A program made the translations under genes and the position numbers. Below are positions 1-7,662 of a DNA stretch of 64,000 nucleotides, piece by piece. This DNA is from an uncultured Oscillospiraceae bacterium. Its GTDB lineage: Bacteria; Bacillota; Clostridia; Oscillospirales; Acutalibacteraceae. The notes under the pieces are model-generated. The model did not search any database. It was not told the DNA's origin and was given only the letters and a program-made list of their open reading frames with translations. The stretch's first letter is position 1, and each line of letters begins with the position of its first letter. The stretch lies in the NCBI GenBank assembly GCA_959601025.1, contig CAUGOD010000005.1:1-64000 (forward strand), given 5' to 3'.

Positions 1-57
1 CTTTTTATTGCCCCCCAGTTGAACTGGGGGTTCTATTTTGCCTGCTCGGCGACAATA

Positions 58-90
58 GAAGGAGTCCGGGGCTTGTTCCCCGGACTCCTT
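58..90 (-). terminator. Intrinsic terminator of the nnrD-lipoprotein operon
   Basis: An inverted repeat AAGGAGTCCGGGG / CCCCGGACTCCTT around a short loop lies just past the stop codon of the lipoprotein gene. A second hairpin (CCCCCAGTT/AACTGGGGG, about 12-30) follows. It ends the minus-strand operon. Confidence 0.75.
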
Positions 91-100
91 GCTTTATCGT

Positions 101-661
101 CTATTTGGATTCGGCCGCGCCGTTCTGCGTAAAATTGGAAAACTGCGCCGTCAGTTCCAGCGAGGGGATGGTCAGAGAAAGAAGGTTGCCGGTCTCCGGG
201 TCGGAAACCAGGGTGAATTCCCCATCCAGTGTGCTCCCCTTAGTGGAAACGCCCTCCTCGGTTACTGTCCGATCCTCATGCAGGCCGAGCGCGGTATCCA
301 GCGCGCCGAGGATACCCTTGCCCAGTGCGCTCTGCGGGATGGCGGAGGGGTCGACGTCAAAGGAAAGCCCGTGAAGCCGCAGCTGGACGTTTTCGCCGTC
401 CCATTCCATCGACAGGCCGTTCAGGGTAGCCGGTTCGGTCACCTCCAGGAGCAGCGTGCCGGCGGTCTGGCGGGTGAGATGCCCCTTGACCTCCATATCC
501 CGATACTGCACATCCATATCGCATTCAAAGCCGGCGGTTACCGGCTCCTCCGCCCCGTTTTTCTTGGAAGAGCAGGCGGAGAGGAAAAGGGCCGTACACA
601 GAAAACACAGCGTCAGGACGGACAGGGAAAGACGGGACAGACGATGCGGACAGCGAAGCAT
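101..661 (-). CDS. Small secreted lipoprotein of unknown function
   Basis: A 186-residue protein with a lipoprotein signal peptide: a basic start, a hydrophobic core at about residues 9-27, and the lipobox LSAC with the acylated Cys at residue 30. The mature part (residues 31-186) has no membrane segment. Alternating polar and apolar stretches suggest a beta-rich fold that could resemble LolA-type lipoproteins, but no catalytic motif is visible. It is expected to be anchored on the outer face of the cytoplasmic membrane. The start is supported by AGGAGC about nine bases upstream. It is the last gene of a minus-strand operon, 12 bases after nnrD, and is followed by a strong terminator. Similar lipoproteins are common in Clostridia, but I know of no assigned function. 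Confidence 0.75.
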   Translation of the reverse strand: MLRCPHRLSRLSLSVLTLCFLCTALFLSACSSKKNGAEEPVTAGFECDMDVQYRDMEVKGHLTRQTAGTLLLEVTEPATLNGLSMEWDGENVQLRLHGLSFDVDPSAIPQSALGKGILGALDTALGLHEDRTVTEEGVSTKGSTLDGEFTLVSDPETGNLLSLTIPSLELTAQFSNFTQNGAAESK

Positions 662-673
662 GGGCTTCAGCTC

Positions 674-2221
674 CTATTTTTCGAGATTTAAAAACAGTCC
701 GCCCAATTCGCCGATCAGGTCCCGCGGAAGCAGGGCATGCTGGGAAAGCCGCTCCGCCGCCCGGTCCCCGGCCATACCGTGGAGGTAAACGCCGCACATC
801 GCCGCGTCCCGCACGGGCATTCCCTGCGCGAGAAAGGAGGCGATCATCCCGGCCAGGACATCCCCGCTGCCGCCGGTGGCCATTCCCGGGTTACCGGTCG
901 GATTGGTCAGCACCGCGCCGTCCGGCGAGGCGATGATCGTTCGATGCCCCTTCAGCACAACGGTCACACCGTATTCCCCGGCAAAGCGCCGGGCGACGTT
1001 TTCCCGGTCGGCCTGTACTTCCTCAATCGAAAGGCCGGTCAGCCGGGCCATTTCCCCGGGATGCGGGGTCAGGATCAGAGGAGCGCGCACTGTTTTCAAT
1101 ATAGATATATGCCGCGCGGCCAGATTTATGCCGTCCGCATCCAAAACCATGGGATGCTCTGCCGTACGGAGCAGGTCGAGGACCAGCTCCTCCGTTTCCG
1201 GACGAACGCCAAGCCCGCAGCCGATGAGCAGCGCGGAGGCGCGAACCGCCTGCTCCCTCAGCACGGCCCGGTTGGAGAGGGAAAGCCCGCGGTCTCCGTT
1301 TTCGTCAAGAAGGCGGAAAACCGGTTCACAGAGCCGGGAAGCCGCGATCGGGTAGAGAGAACGGGGAAGGGCAAGAACAGCCAAGCCGACGCCGCACCGC
1401 AGGGCGGCCTCCGTCGCCATCAGCGCCGCGCCCAGCATCCCGGCGCTGCCGCAGAAGGCGAGCAGCGTTCCATAGGTGCCTTTATGCGAATCCTCCGCCC
1501 GCTGCGGGAAGCAGGGGCGCACCATGGCCAGGTCGATCACAGTGCGGCCGGGGCCGTACGGCTCGAGCAAAACGGGATCGATGCCGATTTCCGCAACAAG
1601 AAGTTCCCCGGTATACAGGGAAGCGCCCGTCGCTGTCAGTCCGGTTTTCAGGGCGGTGAAGGCGACGGTGAACGCCGCCTGCAGCGTGTCCTCATCCGCT
1701 TCGCCGGTATCGCCGTTCAGGCCGCTCGGAATATCCACCGCCGCGATTGGGGAGGGGGAGGCGTTGACAATGCGGAACAGGCTGCGCAGGTAATCGGGCA
1801 GCCGTCCGCGGAAGCCGATACCGTACACCGCATCCACGATCAGCGCCGCTTCCCGTACGCTGCTGGCGGCGATATACGGCTCGGTCTCCAGGCTGACCAC
1901 CGCGATGTCCAGCGCGCGGAGACGGGAGAACATTTCCTGCGCGTCCTCGGTTTGTGGCCGGCCGCAGGTTAGCACCACCGTGACGGACGCCCCCTCGTCC
2001 AGCAGCTTCCGAGCGATCACGAAGCCGTCTCCGCCGTTGTTGCCTTTCCCGCACAGGATGGCGACCGGCCGGCCGGCAACCGGATACCGCTGCCGTATCG
2101 TTTTCGCCGCCGCGCTGCCCGCGTTTTCCATCAGCCGCCGGTAATCAAGCCCGCCTTCCGCCGCCGCTTTTTCCACCTCGCGCATCTGGGCGCAGGTGAG
2201 AATCTTTTCCGTTGGATTCAT
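674..2221 (-). CDS. nnrD: Bifunctional NAD(P)H-hydrate epimerase / ADP-dependent NAD(P)H-hydrate dehydratase
   Basis: A 515-residue two-domain enzyme that repairs damaged cofactors in the cytosol. The N-terminal YjeF_N part (about residues 1-215) interconverts the R and S forms of NAD(P)HX and carries the motif GKGNNGGDGFVIARKL. The C-terminal ribokinase-like part (about 225-515) dehydrates S-NAD(P)HX at the expense of ADP and carries TPHPGEMARLTG and, near the end, GNPGMATGGSGDVLAGM, which holds the catalytic Asp. Length and order match the usual bacterial fusion (E. coli YjeF). The start is supported by AAAAGGAGG eight bases upstream. It lies between a DUF6106-like gene (57 bases upstream) and a lipoprotein gene (12 bases downstream) in one operon. 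I am confident of the family. Confidence 0.95.
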   Translation of the reverse strand: MNPTEKILTCAQMREVEKAAAEGGLDYRRLMENAGSAAAKTIRQRYPVAGRPVAILCGKGNNGGDGFVIARKLLDEGASVTVVLTCGRPQTEDAQEMFSRLRALDIAVVSLETEPYIAASSVREAALIVDAVYGIGFRGRLPDYLRSLFRIVNASPSPIAAVDIPSGLNGDTGEADEDTLQAAFTVAFTALKTGLTATGASLYTGELLVAEIGIDPVLLEPYGPGRTVIDLAMVRPCFPQRAEDSHKGTYGTLLAFCGSAGMLGAALMATEAALRCGVGLAVLALPRSLYPIAASRLCEPVFRLLDENGDRGLSLSNRAVLREQAVRASALLIGCGLGVRPETEELVLDLLRTAEHPMVLDADGINLAARHISILKTVRAPLILTPHPGEMARLTGLSIEEVQADRENVARRFAGEYGVTVVLKGHRTIIASPDGAVLTNPTGNPGMATGGSGDVLAGMIASFLAQGMPVRDAAMCGVYLHGMAGDRAAERLSQHALLPRDLIGELGGLFLNLEK

Positions 2222-2278
2222 TGGTCCGTCCTCCTTTTGATCGGTAAAAAAGGGAAGGCCGCCGCCTTCCCTTTCGAT

Positions 2279-2848
2279 TCAGTTTTCTTCCGACGGCTCT
2301 TCCGCCGGATCGGCCGGGATTTCGGCCAGCTTTTTGTTGGTCTCGCGCTGTACATAGGCGGGCAGGCCGATAATCAGCGCATTCAGCACCCGCCGCTCCG
2401 GCTGGAAGATAACCAGCGTATGGCCGCTCTTTTTGCTGCGATAGGTGAAACACCAAAGCCCCTCGTCCTGCTCGGACGGAGCGGCCATAACCTTCCGGTC
2501 AAAGGGGCGGGAGGCGTAAGCCGCCGCATTATAAGGTTCAAGTACCTCCAGCTTGTTCCCGACGACCGAGACGATCCGCTTGCGCTTCCGGCGGGCGGTA
2601 ATCTGGTCGATATCGATATCGCCGTTGGTGACGCTGTACTCAAACTCCACATTCTGGTTTGTGATCAGCCACCATTCGCCGTAGCCCAGAGCCACGACCA
2701 GCGCCGCCGCCAGGATGCTGAGAAAAGCGAAAAGGAAAGGGAAAGCAAAAAGAACGATCAGGATGCACAGGACAAGGGAGCCGAAAATTATGGCCCATTC
2801 TTTCGCGCCTTTCCGTTTCGCCACAATCTGTTCCACAAACGTATCCAA
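2279..2848 (-). CDS. DUF6106-like membrane protein, TTG start
   Basis: A protein of about 189 residues with two closely spaced hydrophobic segments near the N-terminus (about residues 18-60), followed by a soluble domain. The stretch EYSVTNGDIDIDQI followed by RRKRKRI resembles the DUF6106 family of Clostridia, whose function is unknown. No upstream ATG has a ribosome binding site, but a TTG at 2848 is preceded by AAAGGAGTG seven bases away, so I start the gene there; the longer reading frame to 2917 adds an unconvincing segment. It is the first gene of the minus-strand operon with nnrD and is preceded by a good promoter at 2961-2990. The C-terminus is acidic (PADPAEEPSEEN). Confidence 0.7.
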   Translation of the reverse strand: MDTFVEQIVAKRKGAKEWAIIFGSLVLCILIVLFAFPFLFAFLSILAAALVVALGYGEWWLITNQNVEFEYSVTNGDIDIDQITARRKRKRIVSVVGNKLEVLEPYNAAAYASRPFDRKVMAAPSEQDEGLWCFTYRSKKSGHTLVIFQPERRVLNALIIGLPAYVQRETNKKLAEIPADPAEEPSEEN

Positions 2849-2960
2849 GCTAAAACACTCCTTTAATTTACGGGCATTCCCGCACGCCGCCGAGATATTC
2901 CGGTGCGCCGACGGCAAAGGCGGATGAAATCCCCATCAGTTCATTCTATATTAAACATCA

Positions 2961-2990
2961 TTATAGCATAGCTCATAAGAAAAAGGCAAC
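2961..2990 (-). promoter_or_regulatory. Sigma-A-type promoter of the DUF6106-nnrD operon
   Basis: On the minus strand, TTGCCT (2990-2985), an 18-base spacer and TATAAT (2966-2961), with TG at the extended -10 position (TGCTATAAT). It sits about 110 bases upstream of the TTG start. Confidence 0.65.
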
Positions 2991-3101
2991 GGATAGCCGA
3001 CGGGAAACTATGAATTTTGCGTAAATAAATCCAAAGAAGGGACGAAATGGGGGCCGGATTTCCGACAACCTGAAAAAATTTCGCTTTTTGCCCCGCCGGA
3101 C

Positions 3102-3130
3102 TTGTCAATTCCGATAAACCGTGCTATAAT
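3102..3130 (+). promoter_or_regulatory. Sigma-A-type promoter of rpsB
   Basis: TTGTCA (3102-3107), a 17-base spacer and TATAAT (3125-3130). Transcription would start near 3137, leaving a leader of about 98 bases with a 7-base-pair outer stem (TCCGCAG 3162-3168 with CTGCGGA 3203-3209) before the ribosome binding site of rpsB. Confidence 0.85.
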
Positions 3131-3234
3131 ATCACGGTTACAGAAAACACACGCAGGATTTTCCGCAGCCGGTGCCGCTCCACGGTGGCCGCGGGTGTGG
3201 TTCTGCGGAGGAAAAACCAAGGAGGAAAAGAACC

Positions 3235-3975
3235 ATGGCAGTCGTATCCATGAAACAGCTGCTGGAAGCCGGCGTCCACTTCGGACACCAGACCCGCCGC
3301 TGGAACCCCAAGATGGCGCCCTACATTTTCACAGAGCGCAATGGCATCTACATCATTGACCTTCAGAAAACCGTCCGCAAGCTGGAGGAAGCCTACATGT
3401 TCGTTCGCGATCTGGCGGCGAACGGCGAAACCGTCCTGTTTGTCGGCACCAAGAAGCAGGCGCAGGACTCCATCCGCGAGGAAGCGGAGCGTGCCGGCGC
3501 GCATTACGTCAACGCCCGCTGGCTCGGCGGTATGCTGACCAACTTCCGCACGATCCGCGGCCGGATCGCTCGGCTGAACCAGCTCAAGACGATGGAAGCG
3601 GACGGCACCTTTGATCTTCTGCCCAAGAAGGAAGTTATCAAGCTGAATCATGAAATTGAGAAGCTCGAGAAGTTCCTCGGCGGCATCAAGGAAATGAAGA
3701 AGCTCCCCGGCGCTCTGTTCATCGTCGACCCCCGCAAGGAGAAGATCGCGGTGGCGGAAGCCCATAAGCTCGGTATCCCGATCGTGGCGATCGTGGACAC
3801 CAACTGCGACCCGGACGAGGTCGACTATGTCATCCCCGGCAACGACGACGCGATCCGCGCCGTGAAGCTGATTGCCTCCACCATGGCGAACGCGCTCATC
3901 GAGGGCCGCCAGGGCGAAGAGACCGCGGAAGAAGAAGCGGCTGCGGCGGAAGAGGCGGCGGAGAACAAGGAATAA
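3235..3975 (+). CDS. rpsB: 30S ribosomal protein S2
   Basis: A 246-residue S2 protein, a component of the small ribosomal subunit needed for S1 binding and translation initiation. The family hallmarks are plain: LLEAGVHFGHQTRRWNPKM near the N-terminus, the segment FVGTKKQAQD, and FIVDPRKEKIAVAEA with IPIVAIVDTNCDPD in the second half. The C-terminus is a low-complexity Glu/Ala tail (from about residue 223), common in Clostridia. The start is the ATG at 3235, preceded by AAGGAGGAAAAG; an in-frame extension to 3172 lies inside the leader and is not credible. It is followed by tsf, as in most bacteria, with a terminator hairpin between. pyrH and frr, often next in line, are absent here. Confidence 0.98.
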   Translation: MAVVSMKQLLEAGVHFGHQTRRWNPKMAPYIFTERNGIYIIDLQKTVRKLEEAYMFVRDLAANGETVLFVGTKKQAQDSIREEAERAGAHYVNARWLGGMLTNFRTIRGRIARLNQLKTMEADGTFDLLPKKEVIKLNHEIEKLEKFLGGIKEMKKLPGALFIVDPRKEKIAVAEAHKLGIPIVAIVDTNCDPDEVDYVIPGNDDAIRAVKLIASTMANALIEGRQGEETAEEEAAAAEEAAENKE

Positions 3976-4047
3976 GAGGCGGCGCGGGAAAGTGCGCCGT
4001 TCCAATGAATGGAACCTCTCGTTCTATTTCATCCGGTCGATAGCGGA

Positions 4048-4086
4048 ACTGCGCACCGGGCCTATCGTCCGATGCGCAGTTTTTTC
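4048..4086 (+). terminator. Intergenic terminator/attenuator between rpsB and tsf
   Basis: ACTGCGCA (4048-4055) pairs with TGCGCAGT (4073-4080) and is followed by six T. It would let part of the transcripts stop after rpsB, a common arrangement for setting the S2:EF-Ts ratio. Confidence 0.75.
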
Positions 4087-4148
4087 AATCCTCCGGATTT
4101 GAAATCACGATGGAAAACTCAAAAAATAAATTGCAGGAGGAAAAGAAC

Positions 4149-5072
4149 ATGGCATTTACTGCGAAAGACGTGCAGCAGCTGCGCGAAAGAACCGGCGTAG
4201 GTATGATGGACTGCAAAAAGGCTCTGACCCAGACCGACGGCGATATGGAAAAGGCGATCGACATCCTGCGTGAGAAGGGTCTCGCCGCCGCCGCGAAGAA
4301 GTCCGGCCGCATCGCCGCCGAGGGTATGGTTTACGCCTATGTCGATAATGCGAAGAAGGTCGGCGTCGTGGTGGAAGTTAACTCCGAAACCGACTTTGTG
4401 GCGAAAAACGCCGACTTCCAGGCCTTTGTGAAGAAGGTGGCCGAGATCGTGGCGGAGAAGAATCCGGCCGACGTGACCGCCCTGCTGGAATGTTCCTTTG
4501 AAGGCGCCCAGACGGTTGCCGACGCACTGCGGGATAAGATTCTGGTCATCGGCGAGAACCTGAGCATCCGCCGTTTCCTCCGGTACGAGGGCGACGTGGT
4601 GGCGTATGTCCACGGCGGAGGCCGTATCGGCGTGCTAGTCCGCTTTGACGCGGACGCGGCCTGCGCCGCTTCCGCAGAGCTGCAGGAGTGCGGCAAGGAT
4701 GTGGCGATGCAGATCGCTGCGCTGAACGCCACCTACCTGAGCAAGGAAACCGTTCCGGCCGATGCGATCGAAAAGGAGAAGGAAATCCTGATCGCCCAGA
4801 TCCGGAATGATCCGAAGAATGCCAGTAAGCCGGAGCAGATCATCCACAAGATGGTGGAAGGCCGGATCGGCAAGTTCTACGAGAATAATTGCCTGCTCCA
4901 GCAGGCCTTCGTCAAGAACGGCGACGTGACGGTTGAGCAGTACGTTGCGGATATGGCGAAAAAGGCCGGCGGCACGATGAAGGTCGTCGAGTATGTCCGC
5001 TTCGAAAAGGGCGAAGGTCTCCAGAAGCGCGAAGACAACTTTGCGGACGAAGTCGCCAGCATGATGAAATAA
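4149..5072 (+). CDS. tsf: Translation elongation factor Ts
   Basis: A 307-residue EF-Ts, the guanine nucleotide exchange factor that regenerates EF-Tu-GTP in the cytosol. The N-terminal UBA-like domain carries VQQLRERTGVGMMDCKKAL, and the core begins with VEVNSETDFVAKNADF, the best-conserved stretch of the family. The remaining residues form the dimerisation and C-terminal modules of a full-length protein. The start is the ATG at 4149, preceded by GCAGGAGG; 13 extra in-frame codons upstream include the ribosome binding site itself and are rejected. It follows rpsB after about 170 bases that include a terminator. A strong hairpin at 5132-5170 closes the unit. Confidence 0.97.
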   Translation: MAFTAKDVQQLRERTGVGMMDCKKALTQTDGDMEKAIDILREKGLAAAAKKSGRIAAEGMVYAYVDNAKKVGVVVEVNSETDFVAKNADFQAFVKKVAEIVAEKNPADVTALLECSFEGAQTVADALRDKILVIGENLSIRRFLRYEGDVVAYVHGGGRIGVLVRFDADAACAASAELQECGKDVAMQIAALNATYLSKETVPADAIEKEKEILIAQIRNDPKNASKPEQIIHKMVEGRIGKFYENNCLLQQAFVKNGDVTVEQYVADMAKKAGGTMKVVEYVRFEKGEGLQKREDNFADEVASMMK

Positions 5073-5131
5073 GCGGGCTTGGCGAAAGAGCCTGTCGCGA
5101 ATGCAATAGTTTTGGTATATAGGGGACGTTG

Positions 5132-5170
5132 GGGACATTGCAAAATGCTTTATTTTGCAATGTCCCTTTT
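5132..5170 (+). terminator. Terminator after tsf
   Basis: A perfect 15-base-pair stem, GGGACATTGCAAAAT (5132-5146) with its complement at 5152-5166, a five-base loop and four T. It is preceded by a GGGGAC echo at about 5122-5127. Confidence 0.8.
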
Positions 5171-5242
5171 CCTATCCCAAGGAAGAAACCGGGGTTAATA
5201 AAAGCTTAATCGGCCGATAAGAGTTTCCGCCGGCTTGTTGTA

Positions 5243-5271
5243 TTGACACGATTCGGCGGATTTCCTATACT
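5243..5271 (+). promoter_or_regulatory. Sigma-A-type promoter of the TM2 gene
   Basis: TTGACA (5243-5248), a 17-base spacer and TATACT (5266-5271), about 65 bases upstream of the start codon. Confidence 0.85.
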
Positions 5272-5334
5272 GATGTCAAGGAAAACCCCTTCATTGCCTC
5301 CATACAGATGATATTCGGGAACGGAGATGATTTT

Positions 5335-5871
5335 ATGTCGAAACAATCCTGTCCATACTGCCGTGCGGACATTGGCGACGATGCTCTTTTTTGCCCTCAA
5401 TGCGGAAAGGCAGTCGCGCCCGGCCTGGCGCAGGAACAGTCGAATCCGCCGGAATATGGATCGGCGGGAACCGACCCGCAGGCGCAGCAGACGGCCTATC
5501 CGCCGTACGGCAGTCAGTCGTATCCGCCGTATCCGACCCCGCCGCCATACCAATCGCCTTGTCCGCCGTATACCTATCCGCCGTCCTACGCGGGGCGGCC
5601 GCCTTACGGACAGCCGTATCCCTCCGTCCCGCCCGGATACCAGCCCCGCAACCGGATTGCCGCGGGCGTCCTCGCGTTGCTGGTCGGATTTTTTGGAGTA
5701 CACAATTTTTATCTCGGTTATACCGGCCGGGCAGTCGCCCAGCTTCTGCTGACCGTCCTCAGCTGTGGTCTTTTGGCCATTGTGTCGTATATCTGGTCCT
5801 TGGTGGAGGGAATTCAGATTTTGACCGGGAGCATGGTCTGCGACGCCCGCGGCGTACCTATGGTGCAGTAA
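5335..5871 (+). CDS. Zinc-ribbon and TM2-domain membrane protein
   Basis: A 178-residue protein in three parts. Residues 1-25 hold a double-CxxC zinc ribbon (CPYCRAD...CPQCGKA). Residues about 35-105 are a Pro/Tyr/Gly-rich linker with repeated YPPY units. Residues about 110-178 form a TM2 domain with two membrane helices and the hallmark GFFGVHNFYLGYTGR between them. Function is unknown; TM2 proteins are small membrane proteins often fused to zinc ribbons in Clostridia. The ATG at 5335 is chosen because CGGAG lies about eight bases upstream. It is monocistronic, with its own consensus promoter. The proline-rich repeat makes other reading frames look open, but those are shadows. Confidence 0.85.
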   Translation: MSKQSCPYCRADIGDDALFCPQCGKAVAPGLAQEQSNPPEYGSAGTDPQAQQTAYPPYGSQSYPPYPTPPPYQSPCPPYTYPPSYAGRPPYGQPYPSVPPGYQPRNRIAAGVLALLVGFFGVHNFYLGYTGRAVAQLLLTVLSCGLLAIVSYIWSLVEGIQILTGSMVCDARGVPMVQ

Positions 5872-5897
5872 TTTCGGTCTTTACGGATGGACCATTG

Positions 5898-5969
5898 ATG
5901 AAAAGCTTATCAACTTTACAGAAAAAACAGCGTGCTGGGACGCTAACGCCACATAAGGAAGTAATTTGA
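5898..5969 (+). other. Short orphan reading frame at the edge of the accessory island
   Basis: A 23-codon reading frame opens with ATG and encodes MKSLSTLQKKQRAGTLTPH followed by KEVI. It has no clear ribosome binding site. It may be a remnant at the left boundary of the lower-G+C block; I see no recognisable family. The rest of 5872-6010 holds nothing I can identify. Confidence 0.2.
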
Positions 5970-6010
5970 AAACAACAATCAAATATCAACTTTATGGGCG
6001 TTGCAAAGGC

Positions 6011-6055
6011 AAAAGCCAGCGTGAAAGGCAGAAATGCTTTCCACGCTGGCTTTTT
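6011..6055 (-). terminator. Bidirectional terminator after the hxlR-type gene
   Basis: AAAAGCCAGCGTG (6011-6023) pairs with CACGCTGGCTTTT (6042-6054), and an inner AAAG.GCA/TGCTTT helix continues the stem. A-run and T-run flank the two sides, so it can act on either strand. It lies directly past the stop of the minus-strand regulator. Confidence 0.8.
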
Positions 6056-6060
6056 CATCT

Positions 6061-6393
6061 TCATAATCTATTCTTTTCACCCCACTCGCACATTTGATCC
6101 AATATCGGGATCAGGCTCTTGCCCCGTTCTGTCAGACTGTACTCTACTTTTGGCGGTATCTGCGGATATTCCTCACGGTGCACAAGATCGTCACTTTCCA
6201 ATTCCTTCAGCGTAACACTCAAGGTCTTGTAGGAAATACTGCCAATAAATTTTTTCATCTCGTTGAAACGAACAACGCCAAACCACGCCAAGGTATACAG
6301 AATAAACATCTTGTACTTTCCCTGTATCAAAGACATCGTGTAATTAAATCCGGTGTCCTCTAATTTTGCATTCTGAATACATTCAATGCTCAT
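6061..6393 (-). CDS. HxlR-family winged-helix transcriptional regulator
   Basis: A 110-residue DNA-binding protein of the HxlR type. The typical features are present: LIQGKYKMFILYTL (helix 1), RFNEMKKFIGSISYKTLSVTLKELE (helix-turn-helix with recognition helix), and the wing HREEYPQIPPKVEYSLTERG, ending in a C-terminal dimerisation helix. HxlR proteins often sense electrophiles or thiol-reactive compounds and control divergent oxidoreductase genes. The only cysteine is Cys5 near the N-terminus, which fits the single-cysteine sensors of the YodB/HypR type. It is divergent from three flavin-protein genes that it probably controls. The start has AAAGGAAAG seven bases upstream. Its A+T-rich codon use differs from the housekeeping genes nearby and suggests acquisition. 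Confidence 0.88.
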   Translation of the reverse strand: MSIECIQNAKLEDTGFNYTMSLIQGKYKMFILYTLAWFGVVRFNEMKKFIGSISYKTLSVTLKELESDDLVHREEYPQIPPKVEYSLTERGKSLIPILDQMCEWGEKNRL

Positions 6394-6410
6394 ATTATCG
6401 CTTTCCTTTT

Positions 6411-6493
6411 GGTAAGTATTGAACTGTCAGGTAAGTATCACACCTCAATGTGTGTACTTGTTTTTCTTCTTGTTCTTGCTATAATTATAATAT
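6411..6493 (+). promoter_or_regulatory. Divergent promoter/operator region between the HxlR gene and the flavin-protein operon
   Basis: Two direct copies of GGTAAGTAT (6411-6419 and about 6430-6438, a 19-base period) lie next to the regulator's start. For the plus-strand operon, TTGTTT (6458-6463), a 16-base spacer and TATAAT (6480-6485) form a plausible promoter, with a second TATAAT at 6486-6491. The repeats are candidate operators. This is inference from position and repetition. Confidence 0.5.
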
Positions 6494-6537
6494 AAGCGGC
6501 GGGAAAAGTCAAACCTGCGAATTGGAGGATGATTTTT

Positions 6538-7083
6538 ATGAGCAAGAAAATTGTAGTAATCACAGGCAGTCCGAGGAAGAACGGCAACAGCTTCGCCATG
6601 ACGGATACTTTCGTTAAAGCGGCTGAAGCAAAAGGGCACGCCATTACCCGTTTCGATGCCGCAATGATGAAAATCGGCGGCTGCCACGCCTGCGAAACCT
6701 GTTTTAAGACAGGAAAGGCCTGTTCTTTTGATGATGACTTTAACCTCATCGCTCCCGCTATTTTGGAGGCGGACGCAGTCGTATTCACCACACCCGTCTA
6801 TTGGTACTCCATCCCCGCACAGGTCAAAGGTGTCATCGACCGCATCTTTTCCCTTGTGGTGGGCGGTAAGGCTGTCGCAGGTAAGGAGTGCGCTTTGATT
6901 ACCTGCTGTGAGGAAGATGATATGTCTGTTATGGACGGCATCCGTATTCCAATTGAGCGTTCCGCCGCACTGCTCAAGTGGCACATGGTCGGTGAGGTTT
7001 TGATTCCCGGTGTACTGAATGTCGGTGATATTGAAAAGACTGACGGCTGCAAGCAGGCTGCTGCGTTAGCAGACAAAATTTAA
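6538..7083 (+). CDS. Flavodoxin-fold NAD(P)H-dependent oxidoreductase
   Basis: A 181-residue protein of the NADPH-dependent FMN reductase/flavodoxin-like family. ITGSPRKNGNS near the N-terminus binds the FMN phosphate. CHACETCFKTGKACSFDDD is a cysteine-rich loop typical of the clostridial iron-sulfur flavoprotein-like subgroup, and VVFTTPVYWYSIPAQVKGVIDR follows. The cysteines may bind a cluster or act as redox thiols; that is inference. The start at 6538 has GGAGG nine bases upstream; the in-frame ATG at 6529 overlaps that site. It is the first gene of an operon with a second flavodoxin-like protein (13 bases downstream) and a flavin reductase-like protein, divergent from an HxlR regulator. 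The likely role is reduction of quinones or other electrophiles. Confidence 0.85.
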   Translation: MSKKIVVITGSPRKNGNSFAMTDTFVKAAEAKGHAITRFDAAMMKIGGCHACETCFKTGKACSFDDDFNLIAPAILEADAVVFTTPVYWYSIPAQVKGVIDRIFSLVVGGKAVAGKECALITCCEEDDMSVMDGIRIPIERSAALLKWHMVGEVLIPGVLNVGDIEKTDGCKQAAALADKI

Positions 7084-7096
7084 GTGGGGGTAGAAG

Positions 7097-7645
7097 ATGG
7101 CTAAGAAGATTGTGATACTGAACGGAAGCCCCCGTAAGAACGGTAACACTTCTGCTTTGACGGCGGCGTTTGCCAAAGGCGCAACAGAGGCGGGCAATCA
7201 GGTCACCGAGGTTCATCTTTCCGGCATGAAGATAGGCGGCTGTCTCGGCTGCTGGAAAGGCGGCAAGGATACCACACACCCTTGCTCTCAGAGAGATGAT
7301 ATGGGGCAAATATACCCTCTGTATCGGGAAGCCGATGTGGTAGCGCTGGCTTCACCATTGTATTACTGGTTTATCTCCGGCTTCCTCAAAAACGCTTTTG
7401 ACCGCCTGTTCGCCATTGCCGAGTGCGATCCAAATTACCGTAACCCGAAAAAGCAGAGCATATTGATTATGGCTGCCGAAGGAGCAGGTTTTGAGGAAAG
7501 CGAACACTGGTACGATCATCTGGAAAAGCACATTGGCTGGCGAAGCTTGGGCAAAATACTGTGCGGATATGTGACCCAGCCCGGTGATATTGAGGGCAAA
7601 AAAGAATTGAATGACGCCTATGAATTGGGCAAATCTATTCAATAA
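7097..7645 (+). CDS. Second flavodoxin-fold NAD(P)H-dependent oxidoreductase
   Basis: A 182-residue paralogue of the preceding gene. LNGSPRKNGNTSALTAAF is the FMN-phosphate loop, GCLGCWKGGKDTTHPCSQRDDM is the cysteine-containing loop, and ASPLYYWFISGFLKNAFDRL matches the conserved region after it. The two proteins share the same architecture but are clearly diverged, so this is not a recent duplication. It starts 13 bases after the previous stop, with a GGGGG-type ribosome binding site, and is followed after 17 bases by a flavin reductase-like gene. The substrate is unknown; the pair could form a heterodimer or two enzymes of different specificity. Confidence 0.85.
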   Translation: MAKKIVILNGSPRKNGNTSALTAAFAKGATEAGNQVTEVHLSGMKIGGCLGCWKGGKDTTHPCSQRDDMGQIYPLYREADVVALASPLYYWFISGFLKNAFDRLFAIAECDPNYRNPKKQSILIMAAEGAGFEESEHWYDHLEKHIGWRSLGKILCGYVTQPGDIEGKKELNDAYELGKSIQ

Positions 7646-7662
7646 CCAAGGGGGCATCTATC

